60,704 nt of DNA from CAZUTK01 sp964623265 (GTDB taxonomy: Bacteria > Electryoneota > B3-LCP), in assembly GCA_964623265.1 (NCBI GenBank), contig CAZUTK010000009.1, forward strand, positions 1 to 60,704, in the 5' to 3' direction. Within the stretch, counting starts at the first letter, position 1, and each line of letters starts with the position of its first letter. The notes under the pieces are model-generated. The model made no database searches. It was not told the origin of the DNA and saw only the letters and a program-made list of their open reading frames with translations. The position numbers and the translations under genes are program-made. Of the stretch, positions 1 to 7,993 are shown piece by piece.

Positions 1-2
1 TG

Positions 3-2552
3 ACCTACGATTCGAGCCTCTTCGCTTTGTTGCTTTACGGCAACACCTGGAAGATCGAATCCATCGCGCCGGTAACGGTGAACGCCGGAACGGTCTGGCG
101 CGCTGCGGTGGCGACCACGGACGTGGGCGAGATTCAGGCTTTCGGCGTGGGAGACGGCAATCACGAATTGTTTTACGTGTTCAACGGCACTCAACAGCAG
201 ACCGCGACTCAGTGGAACACCACCTATCAGAATGTGGCGGCGTTGAACAACTGGGCGTTGATCCAGATGCCCATCGGCAGGGACTGGAAAATCCGCTACA
301 ACGAGTATCCCGTCATAGACCGGCTGTTTTACGTCAACGATATAGACGCCCCGATGGGGACTTCCACCTCCTTCTTCGACGAAATTCACGACATCACCGA
401 AGACCTGCCCAACATTCCGCAGGTATACATCACGGCGCAGGGGGATTCTTCGGCGCTTCAGCCTTTCTACCAGTTCACCAGCCTGGTGATTGATCCGGAC
501 AGTCCGAATCACACCTATTTCTGGGATTTCGGCGATTCCACCTTCTCGGATCAACCCAATCCCAGCCATACGTATGCGTCACGGGGTTATCGCACGGTGT
601 CGCTGATCGTTATGGACGACGACAGCTTGTTCGGCGACGCCGCAGTCCATCTGTACCCTCCGCCGGGCGTCCCTCTGCCGGAATTCACGTTAAACGCCGC
701 CGGCGACGTCATGCTGGCGCGCCGCTATGAGGAAGCGGGGGGGATCATCCCCACCTACGGCGTGAATTACATCTTTGAAAAGACGCGCGCTATGTTCGGT
801 CAGGCGGCGGATATCAGCATGGTGAACCTCGAATGTCCGCTCACGAATCAAGGTTATCCGCATCCCACGAAGGATTACGTCTTTCGCGGCAGTCCCGCCA
901 ATGTCAGCGGATTGATTTTTGCTGGGTACGATTACGTCGCTCTGGGCAACAACCACACGACGGACTATATGGAACCTGGATTAGCGCAGACCATCGCGGT
1001 GTTGGATTCCGCCGGTCTGCTCTTTTCGGGATCCGGCTTGAATGAATACTGGGCGACCCGCCCGGCGTTTTTCACCGTGGATGGCATCCGCGTGGCAGTG
1101 CTCTCGTATTGCAATCGGGACGGTCGCGAAGACTTTTTGCCGCCATTTCTGGAAGCCGGCTACAACAAAGCCGGTTTCGCTATGTTCGACGAGCCCACTT
1201 TGGCGGCGACGATTCCGGCTGTGGATTCGCTGGCGGACCTAGTGATTGTGCAGGTTCACGCGGGCACGGAATACGATCCTTCCCCCCTGCTTGCCGGCTT
1301 GCCGCCTCTTGCCGCCCAGCTCCCCCGCGAAGAATTCATCCGCTATGACTTCGCGGATGTGGATTCCGTTGACCGCATCTTGAAGAAGCGCGCCGTCGAG
1401 CTCGGAGCGGATCTGGTGCTCTGCCACCATCCGCATGTCATCCAGGGTTTCGAAGTGTACCAGAACAAGCTCATCGCGCACAGCTTCGGCAACTTCGCCT
1501 TCGATCAGAATTACTGGGAGACCTATCTGTCTTTCATCCTATACACTCACGGTTCGTTGGACGGATTCAACGATTTCACTTTCCGCCCCGTCTATATTGA
1601 CGATTACATCCCCACGCCAGCGACGGGGGAACTGGCGGAAGCCATTATGCGCAAGCTGGCGTCTTATTCCCGCGAACTGGGGACGGCGGTTTCTTACGAT
1701 TCCGCGGCGGGTCTGGGGAAAATCGCTCTCTCCCCGGCGCAGGTGCAGGAAAGCCATCGCGACATCTCCGCCACCGTGGCTTTCCGACAGGAAGGAAATT
1801 ATTATATCTCCGAACCGCTGCGTCTGGAGGATCCGGGGTTCTTGAGCGCCATCGTCTCGATTTCCGGCATTCCCGGTGGAGCGCAGCTGCGAGCTTCCCT
1901 GGGGCGGGAGATTCTCTATATGGGCGGCTTCGAATTCGAAGGGGGATGGCTCTGGAACCATACCTCTCCAGACGTCTTTATGGAGCCGATGTATCCTCAT
2001 TCGGGGACTTACTGCCTGGGAGTGCGACGCAGCAGCGGAAATCCGCCGCTCTGGGGGGATCTTGAGGATCGCATCCCGGTCAGCACCAGCCGGCGCTACA
2101 CTCTGGACGGTTATATGGCTGGGATCAACGCGAAGAACGCGCGTTTTGGAGCCGCTTTTTACTGGAGCCGCTCCGCTTCCGGCACGTTCATTGATGAACA
2201 GACGGTGAATCAGCAGACGGGCACTTTTCCCTGGACGCGTGAATACGTCAATCTCACCACGCCCAACAACGGGTATTTCATCAATATCCTCTGCCGCAAC
2301 GAAGCGCCGACCACGGGAACCGGAACCGCCAAATTCGACGATCTGAAATTGATCGAGTGGACCACCAACTGGGCGACGATCTCGACCGGATTCACCGCCG
2401 TGGATTATCCCAGCGAGACGACGTTCATCCAGTTGAGATCGAATCAGGCGGTCGCCAATGCCGTCATCACCTACCGCATGACCACCCGGGAGATTCTGCC
2501 TGCTGGGGTGTCCGTTTTCGGAAACCGCAACGGGCGAAACTTTGAAAGATGA
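3..2552 (+). CDS. Secreted PKD + CapA-type metallophosphatase-fold protein (5' end missing)
   Basis: The reading frame is open to the left edge of the window, so the N-terminus is missing; the TTG at base 27 is not a credible start. Order of parts: a beta-rich segment to about base 440; a PKD domain at about 470-650 (WDFGDSTFSD, NPSHTY); then a CapA/PgsA-like domain at about 690-1640. Its family motifs are GDVMLAR, NLECPLT, LGNNHTTDY, HPHVIQGFEVYQNKLIAHS and FGNFAFD. The last 200 residues look like a carbohydrate-binding beta sandwich. CapA relatives are metallophosphatase-fold proteins linked to poly-gamma-glutamate capsules, but many only share the fold, so the substrate is unknown. Unlike its downstream neighbour it has no PNPFNP-type sorting module and ends GNRNGRNFER. 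A strong promoter follows before the next gene, so the two are probably transcribed separately. Confidence 0.8.
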   Translation, partial: TYDSSLFALLLYGNTWKIESIAPVTVNAGTVWRAAVATTDVGEIQAFGVGDGNHELFYVFNGTQQQTATQWNTTYQNVAALNNWALIQMPIGRDWKIRYNEYPVIDRLFYVNDIDAPMGTSTSFFDEIHDITEDLPNIPQVYITAQGDSSALQPFYQFTSLVIDPDSPNHTYFWDFGDSTFSDQPNPSHTYASRGYRTVSLIVMDDDSLFGDAAVHLYPPPGVPLPEFTLNAAGDVMLARRYEEAGGIIPTYGVNYIFEKTRAMFGQAADISMVNLECPLTNQGYPHPTKDYVFRGSPANVSGLIFAGYDYVALGNNHTTDYMEPGLAQTIAVLDSAGLLFSGSGLNEYWATRPAFFTVDGIRVAVLSYCNRDGREDFLPPFLEAGYNKAGFAMFDEPTLAATIPAVDSLADLVIVQVHAGTEYDPSPLLAGLPPLAAQLPREEFIRYDFADVDSVDRILKKRAVELGADLVLCHHPHVIQGFEVYQNKLIAHSFGNFAFDQNYWETYLSFILYTHGSLDGFNDFTFRPVYIDDYIPTPATGELAEAIMRKLASYSRELGTAVSYDSAAGLGKIALSPAQVQESHRDISATVAFRQEGNYYISEPLRLEDPGFLSAIVSISGIPGGAQLRASLGREILYMGGFEFEGGWLWNHTSPDVFMEPMYPHSGTYCLGVRRSSGNPPLWGDLEDRIPVSTSRRYTLDGYMAGINAKNARFGAAFYWSRSASGTFIDEQTVNQQTGTFPWTREYVNLTTPNNGYFINILCRNEAPTTGTGTAKFDDLKLIEWTTNWATISTGFTAVDYPSETTFIQLRSNQAVANAVITYRMTTREILPAGVSVFGNRNGRNFER

Positions 2553-2601
2553 TGCGGCTCCGGTGCATGAGCGGAAATTTCACCGAATTTCGACGCTCCT
2601 C

Positions 2602-2630
2602 TTGACATTCGCAGAATTTAATGTTATATT
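2602..2630 (+). promoter_or_regulatory. Sigma70-type promoter of the M14 peptidase gene
   Basis: TTGACA (2602-2607), 17-base spacer, TATATT (2625-2630). Expected transcription start is near 2637, giving a leader of about 40 bases that contains AAGGAG (2665-2670), 5 bases before the ATG at 2676. Confidence 0.8.
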
Positions 2631-2675
2631 GAGACGATAGAATCCGTAAAATGCGACAAAATGTAAGGAGATGCA

Positions 2676-5600
2676 ATGAAACGCTTGCTCGCGGTTTTAT
2701 CCGCTGTCGTCTTTCTGCTATGTAGCGGGACCTCTCTGCCGGCGCAGGATGGACCCTATTTGCTGGTGCGCGTGACCGTCACACCGGAAGTCAAGTTGAT
2801 CCCTCTACTGGAATTAGGATTGGATATCACTGGAGGGGTCAAGGATCAGTATTTGGAAGTCGTCTGCCATCCGGCGGAACTGGCGCAGATCCGCGCGCTG
2901 GGCTATACCGCCGATGTGCTGATTGAGGATATGGAAAGGTATTACGCGGAACAAGCCCCCGTCAGCGATGATATGGGAGGGTTCCACACCTATTCCGAAA
3001 CCGTGCAGTTGCTCAATGCTGCGCATAACCTCTATCCCAATATCACCACAGCTCCGTTCTCGATCGGGCAGACGATCGAAGGGCGCGAGATGTGGGCGAT
3101 CAAAATCTCCGACAATCCGAATCTGGACGAAGATGAACCGGAGATTTTCTTCAACGGTCTGATTCACGCGCGGGAACCGATCGGACTGGAAATCTGCCTG
3201 GCTCTGATTGACACGCTCTTGCACGGTTACGGGGTGAATCCGCAGATGACCTACTTTGTCAACGAGCGGGAAATCTTCTTCCTGCCGATTTTCAATGTGG
3301 ATGGTTACGTTTACAATGAGACCACCAATCCGACCGGCGGCGGGATGTGGCGTAAAAACCGTCGTTTGAACGCCGGAGGCTCATACGGAGTGGATCTGAA
3401 CCGCAACTTCGGGTTCAACTGGGGTTACAACAACGTGGGTTCTTCACCTACCCCCAGCTCTGAAACCTATCGCGGGACCGGTCCCTTCTCGGAACCGGAG
3501 ACGGAAAACGTGCGGCAATTCTGCAACGACCACTATTTTGCCATTGTGTTGAATTTTCACTCCTACTCGAATTTAATGCTGTATTCGTGGTCAATCCCCG
3601 CTGCGCCGTGGGGTTATACACCGGACAACGCGACCTTCTACTCGATGTCCCAGACGATGAACGCCTGGAACGGCTACGAGTTCGGCACCGCCTGGGAGAT
3701 CCTCTATGAAGTCAACGGAGATGCCAACGACTGGATGTACGGCGAGCAGATTGAAAAGCCGAAGTCGCTCGCCTGGGTGTTCGAAGTCCATCCCAGCAGC
3801 TTCTGGCCCTACAGTCAGATTCAGTATCTGATCAATCAGAATATGCAGCCCTGTTTTTACCTGATTGACCAGGCGGCGAACTACATGCCGACTCCGGTGA
3901 ACCTCTCCTACGTCGGCGGGGTGATTGACGACCAGATCGGCGGCAACGGCAACGGCGGTCTGGATCCCGGGGAAACCGCTCAGTTTACCCCGACTCTGCG
4001 CAACGGCGGTTGGGTGACTGGAACCGGCATCTCCGCCACACTGGTCAGCCCGGATCCTTACATCACGATTACAACGAATACGGCGACCTATCCGAACCTG
4101 GATCCTCGGGCTTCCACACCGTCCAGCACACCCTACACCATTGTGGTTTCCAGCGGCTGTCCGCTGGAGCACACGGCGCAATTCGGGTTGATTTGGACCT
4201 GCAATCAGGGCTATTCGGATACGGCTTCCTTCTCGTTGGTCGTCGGCGATCCGATGTATCAACCGATGGGACCGGATGCCTACGGATATATGGCATATGA
4301 CATCTACGATCAAAATGGTCCGGAGTTCAATTGGATCGAAGTGGATCCCGTCGTCGGAGGCCCCGGTTCGCTGATCAATTTCACTCAGGATGATCAGACC
4401 GTGCAGTTGACTTTGCCCTTCACCTTCCGTTACTATGGACAGAATTACACACAGATTTCGGTCTGCACCAACGGCTGGATCGCGATGGGCGTCACCACTA
4501 GCACGGATTACTCTAATTCCGCCATCCCCAACTCTGACGGACCGCCCGCGATGATCGCGCCTTTCTGGGAAGACCTGTCACCGCAACAAGCGGGTCGGGT
4601 GGCTTACCACTACAACGCGGCGCAGCATTACTTCGTCGTGGAATACGACAGCGTGCGGGAATACTCGCCGACCACTGCGCGGGAAACCTTCGAAGTTGTG
4701 CTGTATGATCCGGCGCATTATCCGACTTTGAGCGGCGACGGTCAAATCCTCTTCCAGTATAACCAGACGACGGATCTGACGTCGAACACCGTGGGCATCG
4801 AAAATCAGACGCAGACGATCGGGCTGCAATGTCTGTATAACGGCGATTTGAACAATCATATGGCGTCTTTGCAGCCGGGTCTGGCGATTCTCTTCTCGAC
4901 GCCCACCAGCGCAGCGAATCTTGATATCACTCTGACGCCCGTCAATCCTCCGATTCAAATTCCCGCGACGGGCGGAAGCTTCAACTTCAACGCTTCGGTG
5001 GCGAACAACGGGACGAGTCCGGCGACGTTCGATGTCTGGATTATGACGCAGCTCCCCAGCGGCACATGGTACGGTCCGGTGTTGGGACCGGTGAATTTGA
5101 CGTTGTCAGGCGGCGTCTCCATCACCCGTCTACGCACTCAGGCGGTGCCGGCCTCAGCCCCCGCCGGAACGTACGTATATCGCGGATATGTGGGCACCTA
5201 TTCGTCGGTGAAAGTTGACAGCAGCAGCTTCAACTTTACGAAGTCGGCGACGGGCGTGGGCGCGACCTTCAGTGAATGGAGCAACAGCGGCGAATCATTC
5301 GCTTCCTGGTTCACAGAAGATGAAGATGCTCTTCCGGATCAGGTGATACTGTCGCAGAATTATCCCAATCCCTTCAACCCACTTACAACCATCCGCTATG
5401 GTCTGCCTCAAGCCGCGTTTGTTAGCCTGAAGATCTACGATCTGCAGGGCAGAGAAGTAGCGGTGCTGAGCGACGGCAATCAGCCTGCGGGCATGCATCA
5501 AGTCACTTGGAATGCTCAGGATCTGGCTTCCGGAGTGTACCTGTATGTCTTGCGCGCCGGGGAATATACCGCGGCGAACAAATGCCTGCTGATTAAGTAG
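2676..5600 (+). CDS. Secreted M14-family zinc carboxypeptidase with type IX-like C-terminal sorting module
   Basis: 974 residues; signal peptide at about 1-24 (ends LPAQ). The M14 carboxypeptidase domain spans roughly 100-400. Zinc ligands are H164 and E167 (HARE) and H295 (NFHSYSN); E370 in WVFEVHP fits the catalytic glutamate; NVDGY, RKNRR and VDLNRNFGFNWG are family substrate-site motifs. Next comes a GNGNGGLDPGE-type CARDB-like module (about 405-520), a beta-rich peptidase-associated region (about 530-760), and a final module from about 885 (QNYPNPFNP, IYDLQGREV) ending LLIK. The role is exported peptide or protein degradation. The start is fixed by AAGGAG at 2665. An intrinsic terminator at 5622 closes the unit, so the gene is probably monocistronic. 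The family call is firm; the exact substrate is unknown. Confidence 0.9.
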   Translation: MKRLLAVLSAVVFLLCSGTSLPAQDGPYLLVRVTVTPEVKLIPLLELGLDITGGVKDQYLEVVCHPAELAQIRALGYTADVLIEDMERYYAEQAPVSDDMGGFHTYSETVQLLNAAHNLYPNITTAPFSIGQTIEGREMWAIKISDNPNLDEDEPEIFFNGLIHAREPIGLEICLALIDTLLHGYGVNPQMTYFVNEREIFFLPIFNVDGYVYNETTNPTGGGMWRKNRRLNAGGSYGVDLNRNFGFNWGYNNVGSSPTPSSETYRGTGPFSEPETENVRQFCNDHYFAIVLNFHSYSNLMLYSWSIPAAPWGYTPDNATFYSMSQTMNAWNGYEFGTAWEILYEVNGDANDWMYGEQIEKPKSLAWVFEVHPSSFWPYSQIQYLINQNMQPCFYLIDQAANYMPTPVNLSYVGGVIDDQIGGNGNGGLDPGETAQFTPTLRNGGWVTGTGISATLVSPDPYITITTNTATYPNLDPRASTPSSTPYTIVVSSGCPLEHTAQFGLIWTCNQGYSDTASFSLVVGDPMYQPMGPDAYGYMAYDIYDQNGPEFNWIEVDPVVGGPGSLINFTQDDQTVQLTLPFTFRYYGQNYTQISVCTNGWIAMGVTTSTDYSNSAIPNSDGPPAMIAPFWEDLSPQQAGRVAYHYNAAQHYFVVEYDSVREYSPTTARETFEVVLYDPAHYPTLSGDGQILFQYNQTTDLTSNTVGIENQTQTIGLQCLYNGDLNNHMASLQPGLAILFSTPTSAANLDITLTPVNPPIQIPATGGSFNFNASVANNGTSPATFDVWIMTQLPSGTWYGPVLGPVNLTLSGGVSITRLRTQAVPASAPAGTYVYRGYVGTYSSVKVDSSSFNFTKSATGVGATFSEWSNSGESFASWFTEDEDALPDQVILSQNYPNPFNPLTTIRYGLPQAAFVSLKIYDLQGREVAVLSDGNQPAGMHQVTWNAQDLASGVYLYVLRAGEYTAANKCLLIK

Positions 5601-5621
5601 ATTTGAGGACAATCCATCCAT

Positions 5622-5662
5622 AAACGAACAAGCGGGAGATGAACTTCCGCTTGTTCGTTTTC
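5622..5662 (+). terminator. Intrinsic terminator after the M14 peptidase gene
   Basis: 16-bp stem (5622-5637 with 5645-5660, one G-U pair) around a 7-base loop, followed by a T run. It lies 21 bases past the stop codon. Confidence 0.85.
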
Positions 5663-5692
5663 TGATTTCAAAACTTTCGATCGGAGATGATT

Positions 5693-5884
5693 ATGCTGAA
5701 GATGAAAGAAGTTGTCGGTGCTTCGCCGTTGGGGTATTCGGAAGCGGTGCGAACCGCGGTCGAGAAGTTGCTGGAAGCCGGAGAGAAAGTGCATTTCTTT
5801 CAGGTGATGGAACAGCGAGGCGCCGTGCGCGATGGGAAATTCAAGGAATTTCAAGTCATCGTAAAAGTAGCTGTGGAAGGCTGA
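5693..5884 (+). CDS. Dodecin-family small flavin-binding protein
   Basis: 63 residues. It matches the dodecin pattern: an N-terminal strand (MKEVVGASPLGY), one amphipathic helix (SEAVRTAVEKLLEAG), then two strands (HFFQVMEQRGAVRDG, FKEFQVIVKVAVEG). Dodecins form 12-mer shells that store flavins or coenzyme A in the cytoplasm. The flavin-stacking aromatic of characterised dodecins may correspond to the HFF segment here. Two in-frame ATGs precede: 5687 sits directly against GGAG (5683-5686), while 5693 is 6 bases past it, so 5693 is chosen. No promoter of its own is clear; it may depend on read-through of the terminator at 5622. Confidence 0.8.
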   Translation: MLKMKEVVGASPLGYSEAVRTAVEKLLEAGEKVHFFQVMEQRGAVRDGKFKEFQVIVKVAVEG

Positions 5885-5973
5885 TTCTGCACAGATCCTG
5901 GTTTGCTCATAACCATAGATTTCCCCGAAGCGCTTCTGCTTGGCATATCGCAATTCGATGCACCAAATAATCC

Positions 5974-6002
5974 TTGCAAACTCCTGAGAGGTTTCGTATA
6001 TT
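5974..6002 (+). promoter_or_regulatory. Promoter giving a probable leaderless mRNA
   Basis: TTGCAA (5974-5979), 17-base spacer ending TTTCG, TATATT (5997-6002). The expected +1 falls at 6009-6010, which is the ATG of the next gene. Confidence 0.65.
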
Positions 6003-6009
6003 TCTTCTG

Positions 6010-6894
6010 ATGCGAGAATTTACGGTTATAAGAATAGATCCGCCTAATGAGGCGTATCGGGAAGCGGCGGAGCTGGTCCGAAAGCTGCAATCGGCGGGTT
6101 TCGAAGCGTATTTCGTCGGCGGATGCGTGCGAGATCTGCTGCTGAAGCTGGCTCCGGAAGATTTTGACATCGCCGCAAGCGCGAAGCCGGAAGATGTCCT
6201 GAGCCTTTTTCCGCAGGCGCACGGTGCCGGCAAGCGATTCGGCGTGAGTATCGTGCCGGTTTCGACCGGCGAAGTGGAAATCGCCGCATTTCGACAGGAC
6301 GGGCCGTATTTCGATCATCGCCGCCCCGCCTGGGTTCAATATGCCGGCATCGAAGAGGACGCCTGGCGGCGGGACTTCAGCATCAATGCGCTTTACTACA
6401 ATCCTGTCAGCGCTCAGGTCGTGGATCTCGTCTCAGGGCTGCCGGATCTGGAGCAGCGCATCTTGCGGGTGATCGGCGATCCCTTCGAGCGTCTGGATGA
6501 AGACTGGCTGCGTCTATTGCGGGCGGTGCGCTTTGCGGCGCGGTTCAATCTCGAATTCGAATTCGTCACCTGGGATGCTGTGCGCGCATTGGCGCCGTTG
6601 GTCGTGGGGGTCAGCATGGAGCGGCGCACCGAGGAAGTGCGCAGGATGTTGATGGGTCCCAATCCCGTCAAAGCGATCGGTTTGCTCTACACCAGCGGCC
6701 TCTGGAAAGCGCTCTGGGGAGATCTGCCGTTCACGCAGAAGCGCTTGATCAAGATCATGGATGCCTTTGATAAGGACGTGAACCGCAGCTTTATCTGGCG
6801 GGATTTCTTAGGGGATTTATCCACCGAATGGGCGCAGAAAGCGGCTGAAAATTTAACCCTGACGCGCGAGGAAAAGCGTTCGATCGGATTGTGA
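6010..6894 (+). CDS. CCA-adding enzyme / poly(A) polymerase head-domain protein (short form)
   Basis: 294 residues from the ATG at 6010. A class II nucleotidyltransferase head is clear: FVGGCVRDLLL (about 35-45), the metal-binding DFDIA (51-55), DAWRRDFSINALYYNP and the neck motif RILRVIGDPFERLDEDWLRLLRAVRFAARF. These enzymes add CCA, or A, to RNA 3' ends. Full-length members are usually 400 or more residues; here the C-terminal body is short and no HD phosphohydrolase motif is visible, so specificity (CC-adding, A-adding, full CCA or poly(A)) cannot be assigned. There is no ribosome binding site before 6010, and the promoter sits so that ATG is about +1. A TTG at 5974 is possible but overlaps the -35 element. 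The stop overlaps the region just before cytidine deaminase. Confidence 0.85.
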   Translation: MREFTVIRIDPPNEAYREAAELVRKLQSAGFEAYFVGGCVRDLLLKLAPEDFDIAASAKPEDVLSLFPQAHGAGKRFGVSIVPVSTGEVEIAAFRQDGPYFDHRRPAWVQYAGIEEDAWRRDFSINALYYNPVSAQVVDLVSGLPDLEQRILRVIGDPFERLDEDWLRLLRAVRFAARFNLEFEFVTWDAVRALAPLVVGVSMERRTEEVRRMLMGPNPVKAIGLLYTSGLWKALWGDLPFTQKRLIKIMDAFDKDVNRSFIWRDFLGDLSTEWAQKAAENLTLTREEKRSIGL

Positions 6895-6914
6895 TAGCGC
6901 CGGCGAGGATGCTG

Positions 6915-7319
6915 ATGAAGAAAGAGGAAGCACTTTGGGATGCCTTGATACAAGCTGCTCAGACGGCTCGTCTGAATGCCTGCGCGCCGTATTCGACATT
7001 CAAAGTCGGAGCCGCTCTGGAAACCGCGGATGGGCGAGTCTTTACAGGATCGAATGTGGAGTCTTCATCTTATGGGCTCTCGATTTGCGCGGAACGCGTG
7101 GCGTTATTTAAGGCGCTTTCAGAAGGGTTTCGATCCTTCCGGCGACTGGTCGTTGTAACCGAAAGCGATCCGCCCGCGCCGCCCTGCGGAGCCTGCCGGC
7201 AGTTGTTGTGGGATTACGCGCGGGGGATTGAAATCCTGCTAACAGGCGGGATCGGGAAGACTGTTCAAATGAAACTGGAGGATCTTCTGCCGATGCCGTT
7301 TGGTTCAGAACATTTTTAG
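6915..7319 (+). CDS. cdd: Cytidine deaminase
   Basis: 134 residues. It hydrolytically deaminates cytidine/deoxycytidine to uridine/deoxyuridine in pyrimidine salvage. The zinc site is intact: C58-A-E60 (ICAERVA) supplies one ligand and the catalytic glutamate, and P90-C91-G-A-C94 supplies the other two ligands. NACAPYSTFKVGAALE and GSNVESSSYG are family substrate motifs. Length is typical for the small tetrameric form. A GTG at 6891 would overlap the previous stop codon, but GAGG (6905-6908) is 6 bases before the ATG at 6915, so that start is chosen. It is almost certainly cotranscribed with the nucleotidyltransferase 20 bases upstream. Confidence 0.93.
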   Translation: MKKEEALWDALIQAAQTARLNACAPYSTFKVGAALETADGRVFTGSNVESSSYGLSICAERVALFKALSEGFRSFRRLVVVTESDPPAPPCGACRQLLWDYARGIEILLTGGIGKTVQMKLEDLLPMPFGSEHF

Positions 7320-7373
7320 AAACATTCACGATACTGTAAAACGGGTGTACGAATCATTAAAGGAGAAATACGA

Positions 7374-7811
7374 ATGTCAACAAAAGAATTGCAGGAACGC
7401 ATCGTGGCGAATATGAAAAGCTGGCAGAGGATTGAGAACGCCTCGGCGGCAAGCACGGGAAAGGTCATGGAAAAAACGGATCATCCCATCATCCGTCTGG
7501 TGATGGAGATCATTCAGCGGGATTCGATGCTGCATCACCGCGTTCAAGAAATGGTGGTGGAAACCTTGGAGAGGAAAGCCGTGTCCTTGACACCGGAACA
7601 ACTCGCGGAAGCCTGGGGATTGATCGAAGAGCACATTGAACTGGAAAAAAAGACGATTCAGCATGCAACAGAAGCCCTGGATGCGTTGAAAGGCAAGAAG
7701 ATGGTGGTGCAGGAATACCTGATTCACTACCTTCTGCAAGACGAAACCAAACACAACAAACTGCTGGACAGTCTGGCGATGATCAAGAAGGGGATGTATC
7801 CATACGGGTAA
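7374..7811 (+). CDS. Ferritin-like helical-bundle protein, function unknown
   Basis: 145 residues, almost wholly helical by composition. Candidate metal-ligand patterns resemble ferritin-like or rubrerythrin-like domains: EEHIELEKKTIQHA (about 83-96) and LLQDETKHNKLLDSL (about 120-134, an ExxH), with an earlier helix MEIIQRDSMLHHRVQEM. No rubredoxin-type CxxC pair is present, so this is not classical rubrerythrin. A role in iron or peroxide handling is only inference. AAAGGAG lies 7-8 bases before the ATG. The gene has its own space (54 bases after cdd) and a terminator right behind it. Confidence 0.65.
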   Translation: MSTKELQERIVANMKSWQRIENASAASTGKVMEKTDHPIIRLVMEIIQRDSMLHHRVQEMVVETLERKAVSLTPEQLAEAWGLIEEHIELEKKTIQHATEALDALKGKKMVVQEYLIHYLLQDETKHNKLLDSLAMIKKGMYPYG

Positions 7812-7833
7812 ACCCATCGAAGAAGATCGGAGG

Positions 7834-7866
7834 ACGGGGCGGAATCTTCCCGCCCCGTTTCATTTT
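7834..7866 (+). terminator. Intrinsic terminator after the ferritin-like gene
   Basis: 9-bp GC-rich stem (7834-7842 with 7850-7858), 7-base loop, then a T-rich tract. It sits 23 bases past the stop codon. Confidence 0.8.
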
Positions 7867-7993
7867 CCCCTTAGGCGCCGTCGAGGAAGAAGCTCAAATT
7901 TCGCACCTCTGGTCAGGTGTAGCCCTTGGATCATTTTGCATTTTCAATCGTAAGTAAAATTGGGACAGTTGGAATTCATCAGGGATCAATATT

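Noticed and set aside
3591..4313. 240-codon open frame on the minus strand
   Set aside because: It is antisense to the M14 peptidase gene, whose frame has a clear domain, signal peptide, promoter and ribosome binding site.
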